Shown here one piece after another: positions 31,501-41,765 of a DNA stretch of 64,000 nt. The position numbers were made by a program, and so were the translations under genes. The notes under the pieces were generated by a model. It was not told the DNA's origin, did not search any database, and saw only the letters and a program-made list of their open reading frames with translations. Within the stretch, counting starts at the first letter, position 1; every line of letters starts with the position of its first letter. Source of the stretch: Lactifluus volemus (lineage: Eukaryota; Basidiomycota; Agaricomycetes; Russulales; Russulaceae). The DNA lies in contig WTXI01000003.1 of the NCBI GenBank assembly GCA_022376515.1, positions 868,001 to 932,000 of the forward strand, in the 5' to 3' direction.

Positions 31501-31809
31501 ACGTCTATCGTGTAGGCTGGTATCATCTGGGTCATCTGAACTTTCGGTCGAAATCGTGTAAGGATGTGATTGGCGCCGCGACGCGTCGACTACAGAGAAC
31601 GCAGGCACGATAGGCGAGTGGTGAGGCGAAGCTGCGGAGGGAGAGGAAGTGAAAGAGATGGAATGCTGAGAGGCGGTGTCGGCGTCATCGTCATGGTCTT
31701 GAAGTGCGTCACGTAGATTAAGATCAAGAGTGAGATTAGGACGACCATTCGTGCCTTGATTAAGGTCGTGGGTATCGTATACGTCGTCGTTGTTGGGATG
31801 AGAAGACAT
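28593..31809 (-). CDS. avl9: Avl9-like exocytic transport protein (intact copy)
   Basis: A multi-exon gene with ATG at 31809 and TGA at 28593-28595. After a ~180-residue Ser/Asp-rich N-terminus, the Avl9/DENN-like core is readable exon by exon: VLGIALVDFNHQ (exon end 31237), VGPRIEFSVGSIFEDEE and ILPFLALPDGAHL (31088-31186), then ATEDYSYFHLVPS. It continues with VQKAVVVLASKPMFGPIRD (near 30850), ELVHEFRHRTLVLVKALIL, ILFYGHPVERLCTYQYSLIS (30310-30390), FLCGSTNAIVRQQKEIEL and VWIAEFRRTNVFDVW. Yeast Avl9 acts in late secretory vesicle formation at the Golgi. The C-terminal 230 residues are low-complexity Ser/Pro/Thr. This C-terminal part is what the duplication copied into units 1 and 2. Confidence 0.85.
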
Positions 31810-32017
31810 GACGAAATTGTTAACTCGTGTCTGCTCTCCGAGTCGTTGCAACCGTCTCACGTGCCATCGGCCATCGCTATCAATGTTCAGAGCATCTCAT
31901 CAATTTCATTAATCACGGTCATGATCCGGCCAAATGTCGTCGGCATATCTCCGTCGTCCCTTTGTTCCCACTCGCTCTTCAGAATCAGCAGGGCAACATA
32001 AAGCTAGGCAGAACACC

Positions 32018-34285
32018 ATGTCAAGTTACTTTGCAAGCGGGTTCCCATATTCCAGGTATCACCGAAAATTTTCATATCCCGCCTTAACTTCTGATCCCTG
32101 ATAGAAAACTAACTGGGCACTCTTCATGTGTCAACGCTCTTGCATTTTCTTCAGGAGAAGGTAGATGGCTAGCTAGTGCCGGAGACGGTGAGTATCCGCT
32201 TTCCCGCAATATGTCTCAGATGTGTAAAACATGTACTATGGCGGCAAAAGACCGTGTTGTTAAGCTGTGGGATTTGCATCAAGAAGACGTGACTACTCCA
32301 TCATGCTCGTTTAAAGGCCCTAGTGTCAGTCCCTGATCCCCTAGTTCCGCAAATATCTGCTGATTTTAATGCAAAGTCGAACGTGTTCACGGTTGCATTC
32401 TCCGCATCAAATCAATATGTATACTCGTACGTACTTTGTATTTAGGTAACGCGTGATACGTACTCCCTTTTCATCTCATCTCATCTCAGTGGCGGTGCGG
32501 ACAACAAAGTCCTCAAGTATGAGTTATCACGCTACGCTGGGAACCGGCTGGACGGCAATGGACCATTGCAAGCCTATACCCAGTACCAAGTTTGTGTCGT
32601 TATGGCCCATCATGTCAGGCACTGAAGAAAAAGTTCACATAGGACTTCATTCGGAGTGTTTCCTGTCATCCATATCAAGACGAGGTTTTCATGAGTGCCA
32701 GGTGGGTATCAGAATATCTTTGCGTTAAAGTCCGTCTACAATATGTTTCAGCGAAGATGGGTGCATTATGCTTCACGATGGCCGCGCCGAATCACGTATG
32801 ACTCCTGCTCAGGGCACCCTGCAACAAGCAGCCGAGTTCTCTGGCGCCTTCTTCCATCCGCGCATGGAGCATTTGTTCGTGACAAGCGACATCCGGGGTA
32901 ACGTTCGCCTTCGCGATACACGTATGGCATTTGGACCACTGCGCCAACGAACAAAAGATGGCATTGTCCTGAAGGTGATTGCCACTCAACCTTGGTGTTC
33001 CGCGTTAGCTGACATCGCTCGTTATTGGTAAGTATGTAACAAGGATAACGAAGCGATCTGCCGCGCATTACATCCGACCTGAAGCAAGCAGTATAACGTG
33101 GGATCCTGATGGCGAGTTTATGATAACGTTATGTTACACCAAAGTCTAACCAGCCCGCATTAGGGACCAAGCTTGGAGTGGCCTTCCTTGTGCGTACAAA
33201 ATACCTCCTGAGATCACCCCACCCTGACAAGTCTCAACCAGCACTGGCTTCCAACGATCTACGCGCTATCCGACCCGTATCCTATCGCAGTCTGCAGCGG
33301 ACGTAACCTCCCAGATGGCACGCCGTCCCCCCCTGATACGCGGACGTTCTCTGACGCCACGACAATGAAGGTACGAGTCGCTTAAATGCTCTCCGAGCCG
33401 TTCTCACGTATCTAGCATGGATCTTTCGGCGGAAGCGCGCTAACTACTGGCGGAGAGGCTTATTATTCATCAGGTTCTGACGACTTCCGTGGATACCTTT
33501 GGCGGATTCCGTCATTGGTGACACTCAAAAACGAAAGGCAGATCATTGACCCGGACGAGTGGCTGAATGGAGGAGAGGATGGCACCGTTGGTTCGTCCCG
33601 TCCTCTTGCGTGAGTTGCGTCCTGACGGTTCACTGACCATCTACATATCATCAGCATTCACCGGTTCGTCCTATTCAAGCGAAAAATATGTCCCCAAAGA
33701 GCTCTCTACTCCGCTCACGCGTCTGAATGGTGAGCACACCACCATATCTCTACATTTAAACTCACCTTGAGCCACTGTCTAAGGTCATCTCTCAATTGTC
33801 AACAGCACGCTCATCCATCCCGTGCTCCCACTCATCGCGACTGCGGGTATCGAACGACATGTCTTTCTGCACTCTCCAACATCAAACTCCCCTTGGGCGT
33901 CAAGCCTTCCGCTCACACCCACCACGACACGACAACTGCCAAGTAGAGAGCCTATCGCGGCAGATCAGTCGTCCCCGCTATTGTCGACGCGGTCGAGCGC
34001 CTCCATGGAAGTGGATGAATCAATGGGCGAGGACGCAATTTCAATTGCATACTTCGACAGGTGCGTCTTCCCATCCTCCTTCTCCCGGTTTCCTTGTGTT
34101 GGGCGAGCTTATGGGCGTCGGTTCGTTCGTTCAGGGTTCTGCAACACGAGGATCAAAGAGATCTATTTTCGATACGGAGGCAGGCTTTGCCATCGGACGA
34201 CGACGCTGACGATGGAAATGATATTGATAAGGATTCTGCAGATGACTCGGAGAGGGAGCAGGAAGAGGATAGCGAGGAGCCATAG
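32018..34285 (+). CDS. DCAF5-like WD40 repeat protein
   Basis: Thirteen exons: 32018-32055, 32105-32187, 32251-32324, 32377-32426, 32490-32589, 32643-32701, 32752-32974, 33033-33143, 33242-33370, 33416-33590, 33655-33729, 33784-34060 and 34135-34285. All are in phase, 514 aa. WD40 repeats are visible: LTGHSSCVNALAFSSGEGRW then VVKLWDL; SNVFTVAFSASNQYVYSGGAD; DFIRSVSCHPYQDEVFMSAS; AFFHPRMEHLFVTSD; YYSSGSDDFRGYLWRIP; LNGHLSIVNSTLIHP. The repeat order and the GSDDFRGYLWRIP and GHLSIVN signatures match human DCAF5/WDR22, a CUL4-DDB1 substrate receptor; adaptor function here is inference. The C-terminus is highly acidic. It is divergently transcribed from avl9, with only 208 bp between the two ATGs, so they may share a promoter. 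Confidence 0.8.
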
Positions 34286-36361
34286 GGTCTAGGCATAAGT
34301 GAGAACGACACCCACCTCGATCATTTCGTTTCTCACAGCATGCCTATGTCCTGGTCGTATGAAAAGCTTAGAATCTAGTCACTTGTAGCCTTGCTCGTCT
34401 GAAGCTGTATATTCTACACCCTTTGTTTTGTATTTTTTTTTCTATTGAGCTCACATTCTTATTTGCACGGATGGGTATGGAAATATGGTCGACAACGGAG
34501 TGATAACGATCTCCGATGACGTGGCATTTCAGGTTTGTAATACCAATACCAGGTCAGGAGAGCGACCAGCCGTAGCGGGATCAAAATCAGAGTATTGGGA
34601 GATGTGGCATAAATGATGTGAGGGGCTACGAGGTTCAATGAACCCGGAATATGTGAAAGATTTGCCACGTAAATGCTGTCACCTTCTCATGCGCATCCAG
34701 ACAACCACTAATCCGTTCGACGCAGGGCTTAGATATGGATTGATTCTGACATTTAACGACAAAGCGGGTGTAAGAATTGGTGGGTCTGTCGGTCTCTACA
34801 CAGAACTTAGATTACAACCTAAGTGCCTGAGAGGAAACTCGCAGGCAACACTTACTCGCACCCCGGGCCCGCGCGACTGTTGAATCACCCCTGAGTTGGC
34901 CGCATGCGGCATGCTACGGTCAACGACAAACGCCTCATCGAAGAGTAAGGAACCGCGCGTAGCGTGCAGGTGCAGTGACAAAGGGTATGCATAGGATTGA
35001 GGCTATAGAACCCGGGGCAGAAGGTCACTACTAGCGTCTAGCACCCTAGCAGGTCTTCCAAGTTTGTGCGACGAAATTTCAGGAAATGCAGGCACTCCAT
35101 GGACGTTGAAGTAGGAGTGATTACTGGATTAAAGTCGCGTAGTCAAACGGCTCGACAGTCTTGTGTATTGGATCCCTGATCCTCCGAGTCCTTGAGAGCT
35201 TGAGCCTCTAATAAAAATGCGGGTTGAGGCCGTTCGCTTTGCGACTCACTCGTCACCAACTTGAATCACGCTACGTCTGTGTCAAGCATAAGTCGTCGTT
35301 GTTTCTTTCTTCTGATGGCATCATGGCAGTGTACTAATAGTACTTTTTATTATTATTAAAAAAAAGTCAGAATTTTTATCCCGCAACATGTATCTATGAC
35401 AAAGACGCGGTCCCAGGGGCTGGACGGACGGTGTACTAGTAGTACACCGGTGGGCACACCGTGTGAACCAACAACCGTCGGGCCGGGCCGGTGATTAGGC
35501 CACAACGAGCAGCGTGCCAGTGGCTGTTCTTTTCCAAGTTCTTTACCAAACCTTCACTAGCCCTAATGCTGTACAAGCCGCAGTCCGTACGGTGCCAAGC
35601 TTGGGGTGACCAGTTCCTTTTGTGCCCTCTTCGAGTTCCTCCACACAAGCTTGTACATTTCCAGTCGACGGCGCAGGTACACACACACTTCTGATGATCA
35701 AGCCAGGGACACGGAACAAATGCGGCCACGTTTTTCTAACATCAGAAATAATATTCCCTAGGCTGGCAACGCTTCCATGATCCAATTACCCCAGGTATTA
35801 GCCTTGGTAATTGCCATGCCAGCCACCATCAGAATGAACACGGTGAATGGTTGTTCCCCCAATGTTAGACGTGTTGCCGCCGCGCCACTACAAATCAAGA
35901 TTTGTGCCTCTCCAGGGTCAAACTCGACTATTATTATCTTGCCCCACTAGCCCAGAGAGTTCGCGCCACAGAACACTGCTCTGTTCAGGGTCTTTCCTTG
36001 AACGTACGGGGACTTTCTAGAAATGAGAGAACTTGATCGACTTGAGAGTCGAGCGAGAACTCTGGCTCGCTGAGATATCAGTACTCGGAGTTGCCGTACC
36101 CCTATTCTTCTCTATCAACCCAAATTCGTCCATACAGCTCTGCTGGCGTGCCTTCAAATAGTGGCTAGGCACTTCTGTCGGAGCTCTGCGATTTTCCTTC
36201 GCAAGGGATAGTTAGTTGACGTATAGTCTGTCATTCATGCATTATTCATGCCCAGAGCTGCTTACAAACAGGGCATCTACGAAACATCGATATCAGGGCA
36301 TACGTCTCTTTGAGGCCGTACAATTACAATTTAGCTCCACTGCCCAACTGCCCAACCGGGT
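34286..36361. other. 2.1 kb gene-poor region
   Basis: No convincing exon on either strand. It contains a T/A-rich tract (35345-35368) and a 19 nt near-perfect hairpin GGTGTACTAGTAGTACACC (about 35430-35448), one of several GTACTAGTAC-type palindromes in the window. The rest is plain sequence; the last part is the 3' flank of egt1. Confidence 0.5.
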
Positions 36362-39132
36362 TTACTTTTCCACATCGTATACAACTCGAGCACCAACCCA
36401 TGCGTATGGATAGTTGCGTTGAAACCAGCAACGCACCGTACGGCGATCTGCTATACGCGGCGTTTGTGCGTACGAAGCGCCGAGCTTTGAGGGACAACTC
36501 TGAGCACATGCCGAAGAAACAGGAAAGGAATTTCGACGTACTACAACGTTGTGGTAGGTGTCGAAAAAGTCTGCCGAAAATCCGGGATACAGCGAGGATG
36601 CTTCGAACCCGTCGTATTTGTCCCATACTGTCGAAGTCCACTCCCACACACCACCGTTGTGCCCCCTTTCGTTACCTTGTCCACCCGTCGTTGCACTACA
36701 CATCCGAAAGTGTATGTCAGGACCCAATTGAATCTTGTCCAAAGCGCCAATAACACTTACGGTACGGGGTGCCAGTTACGGAACCCGACGTTCCGTCCTT
36801 CCTCGTAACTTATCTCAAACTTGTCGTAGAAGAGTCGAAGTTCAAACTCCGTTGGCAAGCGTCCGCCGTGAACAGTCGCGTATTGAGATAGACTGTTGTA
36901 ATCAGCAATGACAGGCCATAGGCGAGCTATCTTCATAGGAACCGGTCCGAAGAGAGTGCGAACCTGAACAGTTGCGGAGAACATCAGCTACCAGGTAAAT
37001 GTGTAAGCAGATTACGTACCATAACGTTGCCATTATCCATTACCCATAACTTGGGTATTGGTATCTTCCCTTCGCTCGCTTTCCAAAATTCGTAAAACTG
37101 GCCATTGGTCACGGGGCGCCACTCGACATGGAACTCGCCCACGTCAACCTTGCGTCGCGGATGTTCGTTGTCCCAACCAAACTCGTGGTCCCTCACATCG
37201 AGGGATGCATCATCAGCCTCAAAGTCGTCATGGCCAAGCTCTAACGTGGCAGGACCCAGTGTAACAGTAGCACTGACGGGAGCTGGTCTAGCGTCCCAAG
37301 CTTTGGCGAGCGATTCCCAACAAGGCGTGGCAAACCCGCCAACGGATGGCGGAATTGTGCCCGTCCCCGCACGCTGTATAAGCATAAAGAGGATTGTCTA
37401 GGTATCCAATGAGAATCAAAATAAACATAAATAGGTGATAAAATGCTAGCCTCAGTATGCCAGGCTTCATGTTCGAGGGCCATGAACAATACACGGGCCA
37501 CTCTGCGCGTCAACGGGCGACTTCCAGATTCCAATTCGGCATAAAGGTTTTCTAGCCGAGCGTCGACACGCTTCTGAAAACCAAGGATAGTTGCATGCGA
37601 TGGCCAGTCCTCTTCCTTCTCAGGGACTTCCGAATGCGGCTGTTGTGATGCATGAGGACACGAACTCAGGCATGACCAAGTGACCCACATGACATTGGGT
37701 GGGATCATCCACGTTTGGGTCAATGCCACGTTCGAAGATATCCTGCGGTATGCATAAGCAAGTCACTAGGGAAACCATGGGTGCTTGACGAACTTTGAAA
37801 CACTTGGGCTCGGTGTTTGGTTCATCCAAGAGATTCGAGAGATGAATGTCGAGAAAAGTCGGAATATGGCCCGTATAAAACAGACAAATATGCCGCAAAT
37901 CAATAGGTTTTTCGAACAACATCCAATCCGGGATCATCTTTCTTGTGATGAAATTCCATGCTGCCCGCAGCTCTCGAAACTCTTCCAGTGTAGGGACGCC
38001 AAACGGCGTATTTGATAACGTTGAAGCGGGAGCGCGAAGTAGTCGGAAGTTGAATGGCGGACGTTCAAGAAGCCAGAGAGAAAAACTCGAGTAGGCATCC
38101 GTCCAGCATCTCAATGGTCGTAGGTTGACTTCCGTGAAGAGGCGATGTGCCGCCGCTTCAGTATACTGCAACATTGAACATTTGTTAGTTCGCGTCCCAC
38201 GGCCCAGCTCAGTGGGAAAAGACCTTGTGAGCTACTTCACCGGTGCAATGATCAAGCCCAATGAGTAGTGTGTCACCCTTGCCGGCACGCAAAGGAAGCG
38301 CCTTTAGAAATTCAACATCCTTGCCACGTGGAAAGTTCCCGAGTGAGAAACCCAAGTATACAATGTGTAGTGGCAGTTCGAGGGTCGGAGCATCTGGCGT
38401 AGAGGGTGCAGTTTCGATCGAATCTTGCTTCGATGAAGATGGGGAGGAAGGCTGAGTGGTGGCACCATCGGAGCTCAGCGAACGTGAGCGGAGTGCAGCG
38501 GCAACGGCTACCGCAGCTTCGCGTCCTCGCAACCCTCCTTCCGCCGCAAACCTCAGCCCGTCTTCGAACGTACCCCAGAGCCCACGGATGTCAACTTTGC
38601 CTTGCATCTCGGGCCCAGTGGGTAATGCATCGTCAAGGGTGCGCTCCAGCTCGCGTCGCTCGATGTCAAGCGCATAATAGGAAATCGGTGCGGGATCTGT
38701 TTGTTCAGGAACCATCTTGGGGAGCTCAGACAAGAGGTGCGACGTCTTGCGCAAGGCACTGACAAGTCCGTCAGAATAACAACAGGGGGATGATAGGAGG
38801 GCAGGTGAAAAACGCGGGGGTGAGCGGAATAGCCACAAGACTCACCCAGCACCAAGCTCAAGAATGACACTTTCCACAGGTCGTTGGTTGTACATGACTT
38901 GAACAATATCATGTGCATGACACTTGAGAATCTTTTCTTCGGCAGAGTATTCATCGGCATCAGTGGTGATCTCATCGTAGGTACGGAGTCCCTCCTCATC
39001 ATACTGTAGAACTGTGGGAAGACTCTTCTGGTTTAGAGGTCGGGAGAGACCCTTGGCGATCTCCTCACGCAAGTCAGCTTCGCCATTGGAAGTCTTGTCG
39101 TTCAAGCGGATGTCAATAATACGCGAGGACAT
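36362..39132 (-). CDS. egt1: ergothioneine biosynthesis protein Egt1 (methyltransferase-sulfoxide synthase fusion)
   Basis: A multi-exon gene, ATG at 39132, TAA at 36362-36364. In fungi Egt1 trimethylates histidine to hercynine and then couples it to cysteine with O2. The N-terminal EgtD-like domain shows the SAM-binding segment VILELGAG and SLRKTSHLL, YYALDIERREL and IVYLGFSLGNFPRG. The middle DinB-like part shows TEVNLRPLRCWTDA, FYTGHIPTFLDIHL and LEHEAWHTE, the His/Glu iron-site motif. The C-terminal FGE-sulfatase-like domain shows WRPVTNGQFYEFW, GGRLPTEFELR, GGVWEWTSTVWD and FQRNYPYAWVGARVV. Between GLDHCTGEVAHKV and YTEAAAHRLF the usual 70 or so residues of the methyltransferase domain are missing. 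One intron (37398-37450) starts with GC, not GT. A TATA-like box lies 49 nt upstream. Confidence 0.82.
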
Positions 39133-39180
39133 GGGAGACTGGTGGATTTACAGCGTTCTGGGAAATGCAGGTGGTCGTCG

Positions 39181-39188
39181 TTTATATA
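39181..39188 (-). promoter_or_regulatory. TATA box of egt1
   Basis: TATATAAA on the minus strand, 49 nt upstream of the ATG at 39132. Confidence 0.45.
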
Positions 39189-40300
39189 TGATCCCCCTTG
39201 ATAGAGGTACATAAGCGGGCCGGAAGAGATATACCATTATACCAGCTCTCGCCCTTTTGGGAGACCATAAGCAAAACCCCCAAGGACAGGTGGGTGATTA
39301 GTCAAGAGACGCATTTGAGATCTCCCGGGCGTCCGGGGAGTGGAGACACGTTGGCGCTACATGACGAAGAGGGGAGCATACATATAGCACGTGAGACCAT
39401 AACGTGGGTGCAACGTACAAAAATCCCCCGAATTCGGATCAAAGGAACGCCCAAGAATGAGGATGGTATCGAGATATCTTTTTCAAGCCGTGAATGGAAG
39501 TGGGAGAACAGCATTGAATTTGGCTAGCATGTGGGAAGGGGGGTAAGACGGGGCGCCCAGGCCCAAGTCGGCGAATGCTGTGGACAGAAGTAGGGAATAC
39601 ATCGAGACGTATTGAGGGTCAGAGAGGAAAAGAACTTGGTGGGATGGAGAAATGAATGGAGAACGCACAAAGCCCCGCTCAACCTTTATATGTCGTCTCT
39701 TTGTGAGATGGCGCAATCGTGCACCCAACGCACGACACGAGGGCGGATTGTATCCACTTCTTGACATTGCCTCTTCTTTACGCCATTTGTCTGCGTACAT
39801 AAGAAAGTGGGTGGCCGTGCACTCGGATCCGTAGATTACTCTCAACACGACCTTTAAACTCCGCTTTCGATGGATGTGAACGTGTAACGACTCAGTCCCA
39901 CGTTCAAGCACCGAAAGGTACCGAACCTGGGGCACAGCACGTGAACGCGTGAACAGTGGGGTTGGCGGGAGCCGTAGCTCGACGCTTGTACAAGAATCAC
40001 ACTAGCAATTACGCTTCTAGGCCGCGTGAACAGTGTTGACTCTGACTAGGCACCTACCCCGGAACAAGTGAAAACCGGATCTTGCACTGAAAAAACGTTG
40101 TGTTTAAATTTGGCATCAGATCCGAGAAAGTGCAGGTAGAGGAGATTGAAACCCTTTTTGAACGGGTGGGGGATAAACTGGCGCCGTGAATCTCACTCAA
40201 GTTGGTGCTGCTAGAGTAGCTTCAGGCAAGACAAATATGGGAACTGGGTACTGTTATGTAAGAATAGCTGTCACACTCAGGCTTTCGCGACAGCGGCGAC
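39189..40300. other. 1.1 kb divergent spacer between egt1 and dsc3
   Basis: Mostly regulatory or empty. On the minus strand a TATA-like ATATAAAG (39684-39691) stands 80 nt before an ATG at 39602 that opens a 38-codon frame (MYSLLLSTAFADLGLG...). It could be a very small gene or a chance frame; I do not call it. Confidence 0.4.
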
Positions 40301-41518
40301 ATGGTGCAGCCCCTCAGCGAGAAAGCCAAAGGCAAGCAGCGTGCAAATGCCATTCCAGAAGACGTACTCGACCATGGAGACTCGACACCACCGCGTGAGT
40401 TGATGGTGCGCTTCACAGAAGGATTCGAGGATTTGGTGCTACATGTTCCGAGCACGACTCGGTGCGCGACGTCAAAGCCAAGGTACACCCTCGTCTTGTT
40501 GTTCACTTATCCATGCGTCTTATCTTACTACTTTTGTGGGCTCAGATTCGAGTGGCGCGCCCTCAACTACAGTGTCGACGCTTACGCCTCATACATTCCG
40601 GCAGGTTGCTCACCGACGGGACACATCTAGCGTCATGGTTTGGCACGCTCGAAGAACGTCAACAGCGCGCTGCAACCAAAGGAAAAGACGAATTCGACAC
40701 TCTCACATCGTTGAACTCACCGGGTCCTTCAGCGCAGCAGGGTTCCGTTCCCTGGTTGCACTGCTCCGTCGGTGCGCCACTTTCTGATGGGGAGGAAGAC
40801 AGCGACGCCCAGCCACAGGTGCGCAGACACTATTCACCCTCCTGGTATATGTGACCTTCTCCTGACCATCGATTTGACGAACCCCGTAACTGCGTCATTT
40901 AGGAGGCGCAGATAAAGCCTTTACGTGGCTTTGACCGCCTCGCCACCGCCGGCTTCTCCGAAGACGACATCCTTAACTTTCGGAGACAATTTCACTCGCG
41001 CTCATCTTCAGACTACCTCTCCACCGCGGAGTTCCCAACAGAAGAGGAATGTACGTCCCCTTCTTTCTCTCCCTCATTACTCTCCTGCCCCCACTTGCCA
41101 TTTTCCTAACCGGCCATCATTCCATCTCTGACAGACGAAGAACACGCACGCGCACTAGAGGAACAGTGGATAGATGCCCTCGGAAACGGTGGCGGCGCCA
41201 GCGGCGGGGCGGCCGATGGCGACCCTCGCGCACGGGCGGTGCTCAATGGTATCGTCATCGGCTTTTTCTTCCCGCTCTTCCCCTTCTTTTTCTTCCGTGC
41301 GCCCAAGCCCGCCGCGTTCTGGGAAGGTGGACATGCCCTCGAGACCCCGGAGAGCACCGTATTTTCGTAAGCACTCACATCTTTCCTGCCTTTCTGCGTT
41401 TTGAGCTGATACTGATGCGTACGTGCGAATCAGACGGCGCATGCAGATGGGCCTAGTCGTGGGCTTCATTCTAAATGTCATGTTTGGGCTGTGGCGATAC
41501 CTTTGGGGCACGTTTTGA
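40301..41518 (+). CDS. dsc3: Dsc E3 ubiquitin ligase complex subunit 3 (Dsc3), with one apparent frameshift
   Basis: Five exons: 40301-40482, 40546-40818, 40903-41050, 41135-41366 and 41434-41518. The N-terminal ubiquitin-like domain (ELMVRFTEGFEDLVLHV, then VRDVKAK joined to IRVARPQLQ and RLIHSGRLLTDGTHL) and the C-terminal DUF2407 region (RGFDRLATAGFSEDDILNFRRQF) are typical of Dsc3. Two membrane segments follow (AVLNGIVIGFFFPLFPFFFF; MGLVVGFILNVMFGLWRYL). The Dsc complex ubiquitinates Golgi/endosomal membrane proteins and activates SREBP in some fungi. In exon 1, HVP and EHDSVRDV are in different frames: CCGAG at about 40448-40452 needs one more G. All other junctions keep phase, so I suspect a sequence error rather than a dead gene. 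Confidence 0.8.
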
Positions 41519-41765
41519 ACACGCTAATCGCCTCCCCCTCTAAGCTCGCATATTCTTGCTTTCGGCCGGTTTCACGTTTACTTGGGTATCAGCCTGAGAC
41601 ATACCGGCTGTCTCATCCATTTAGGTTGGACAAATAGGCAATCGTACATTGTATATGGGTTACTTTGGATAACATAATACGCACGCATGCATAGCTCACA
41701 ACAGATATCATGTTGACCATGGCAGATCGGCTCTCCTCACTCGAGCACGTGACCAGACATTCTAG

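Noticed and set aside
39483..39935. 150-codon minus-strand frame between egt1 and dsc3
   Set aside because: No recognisable domain; a TATA-like box inside it argues that the region is regulatory.
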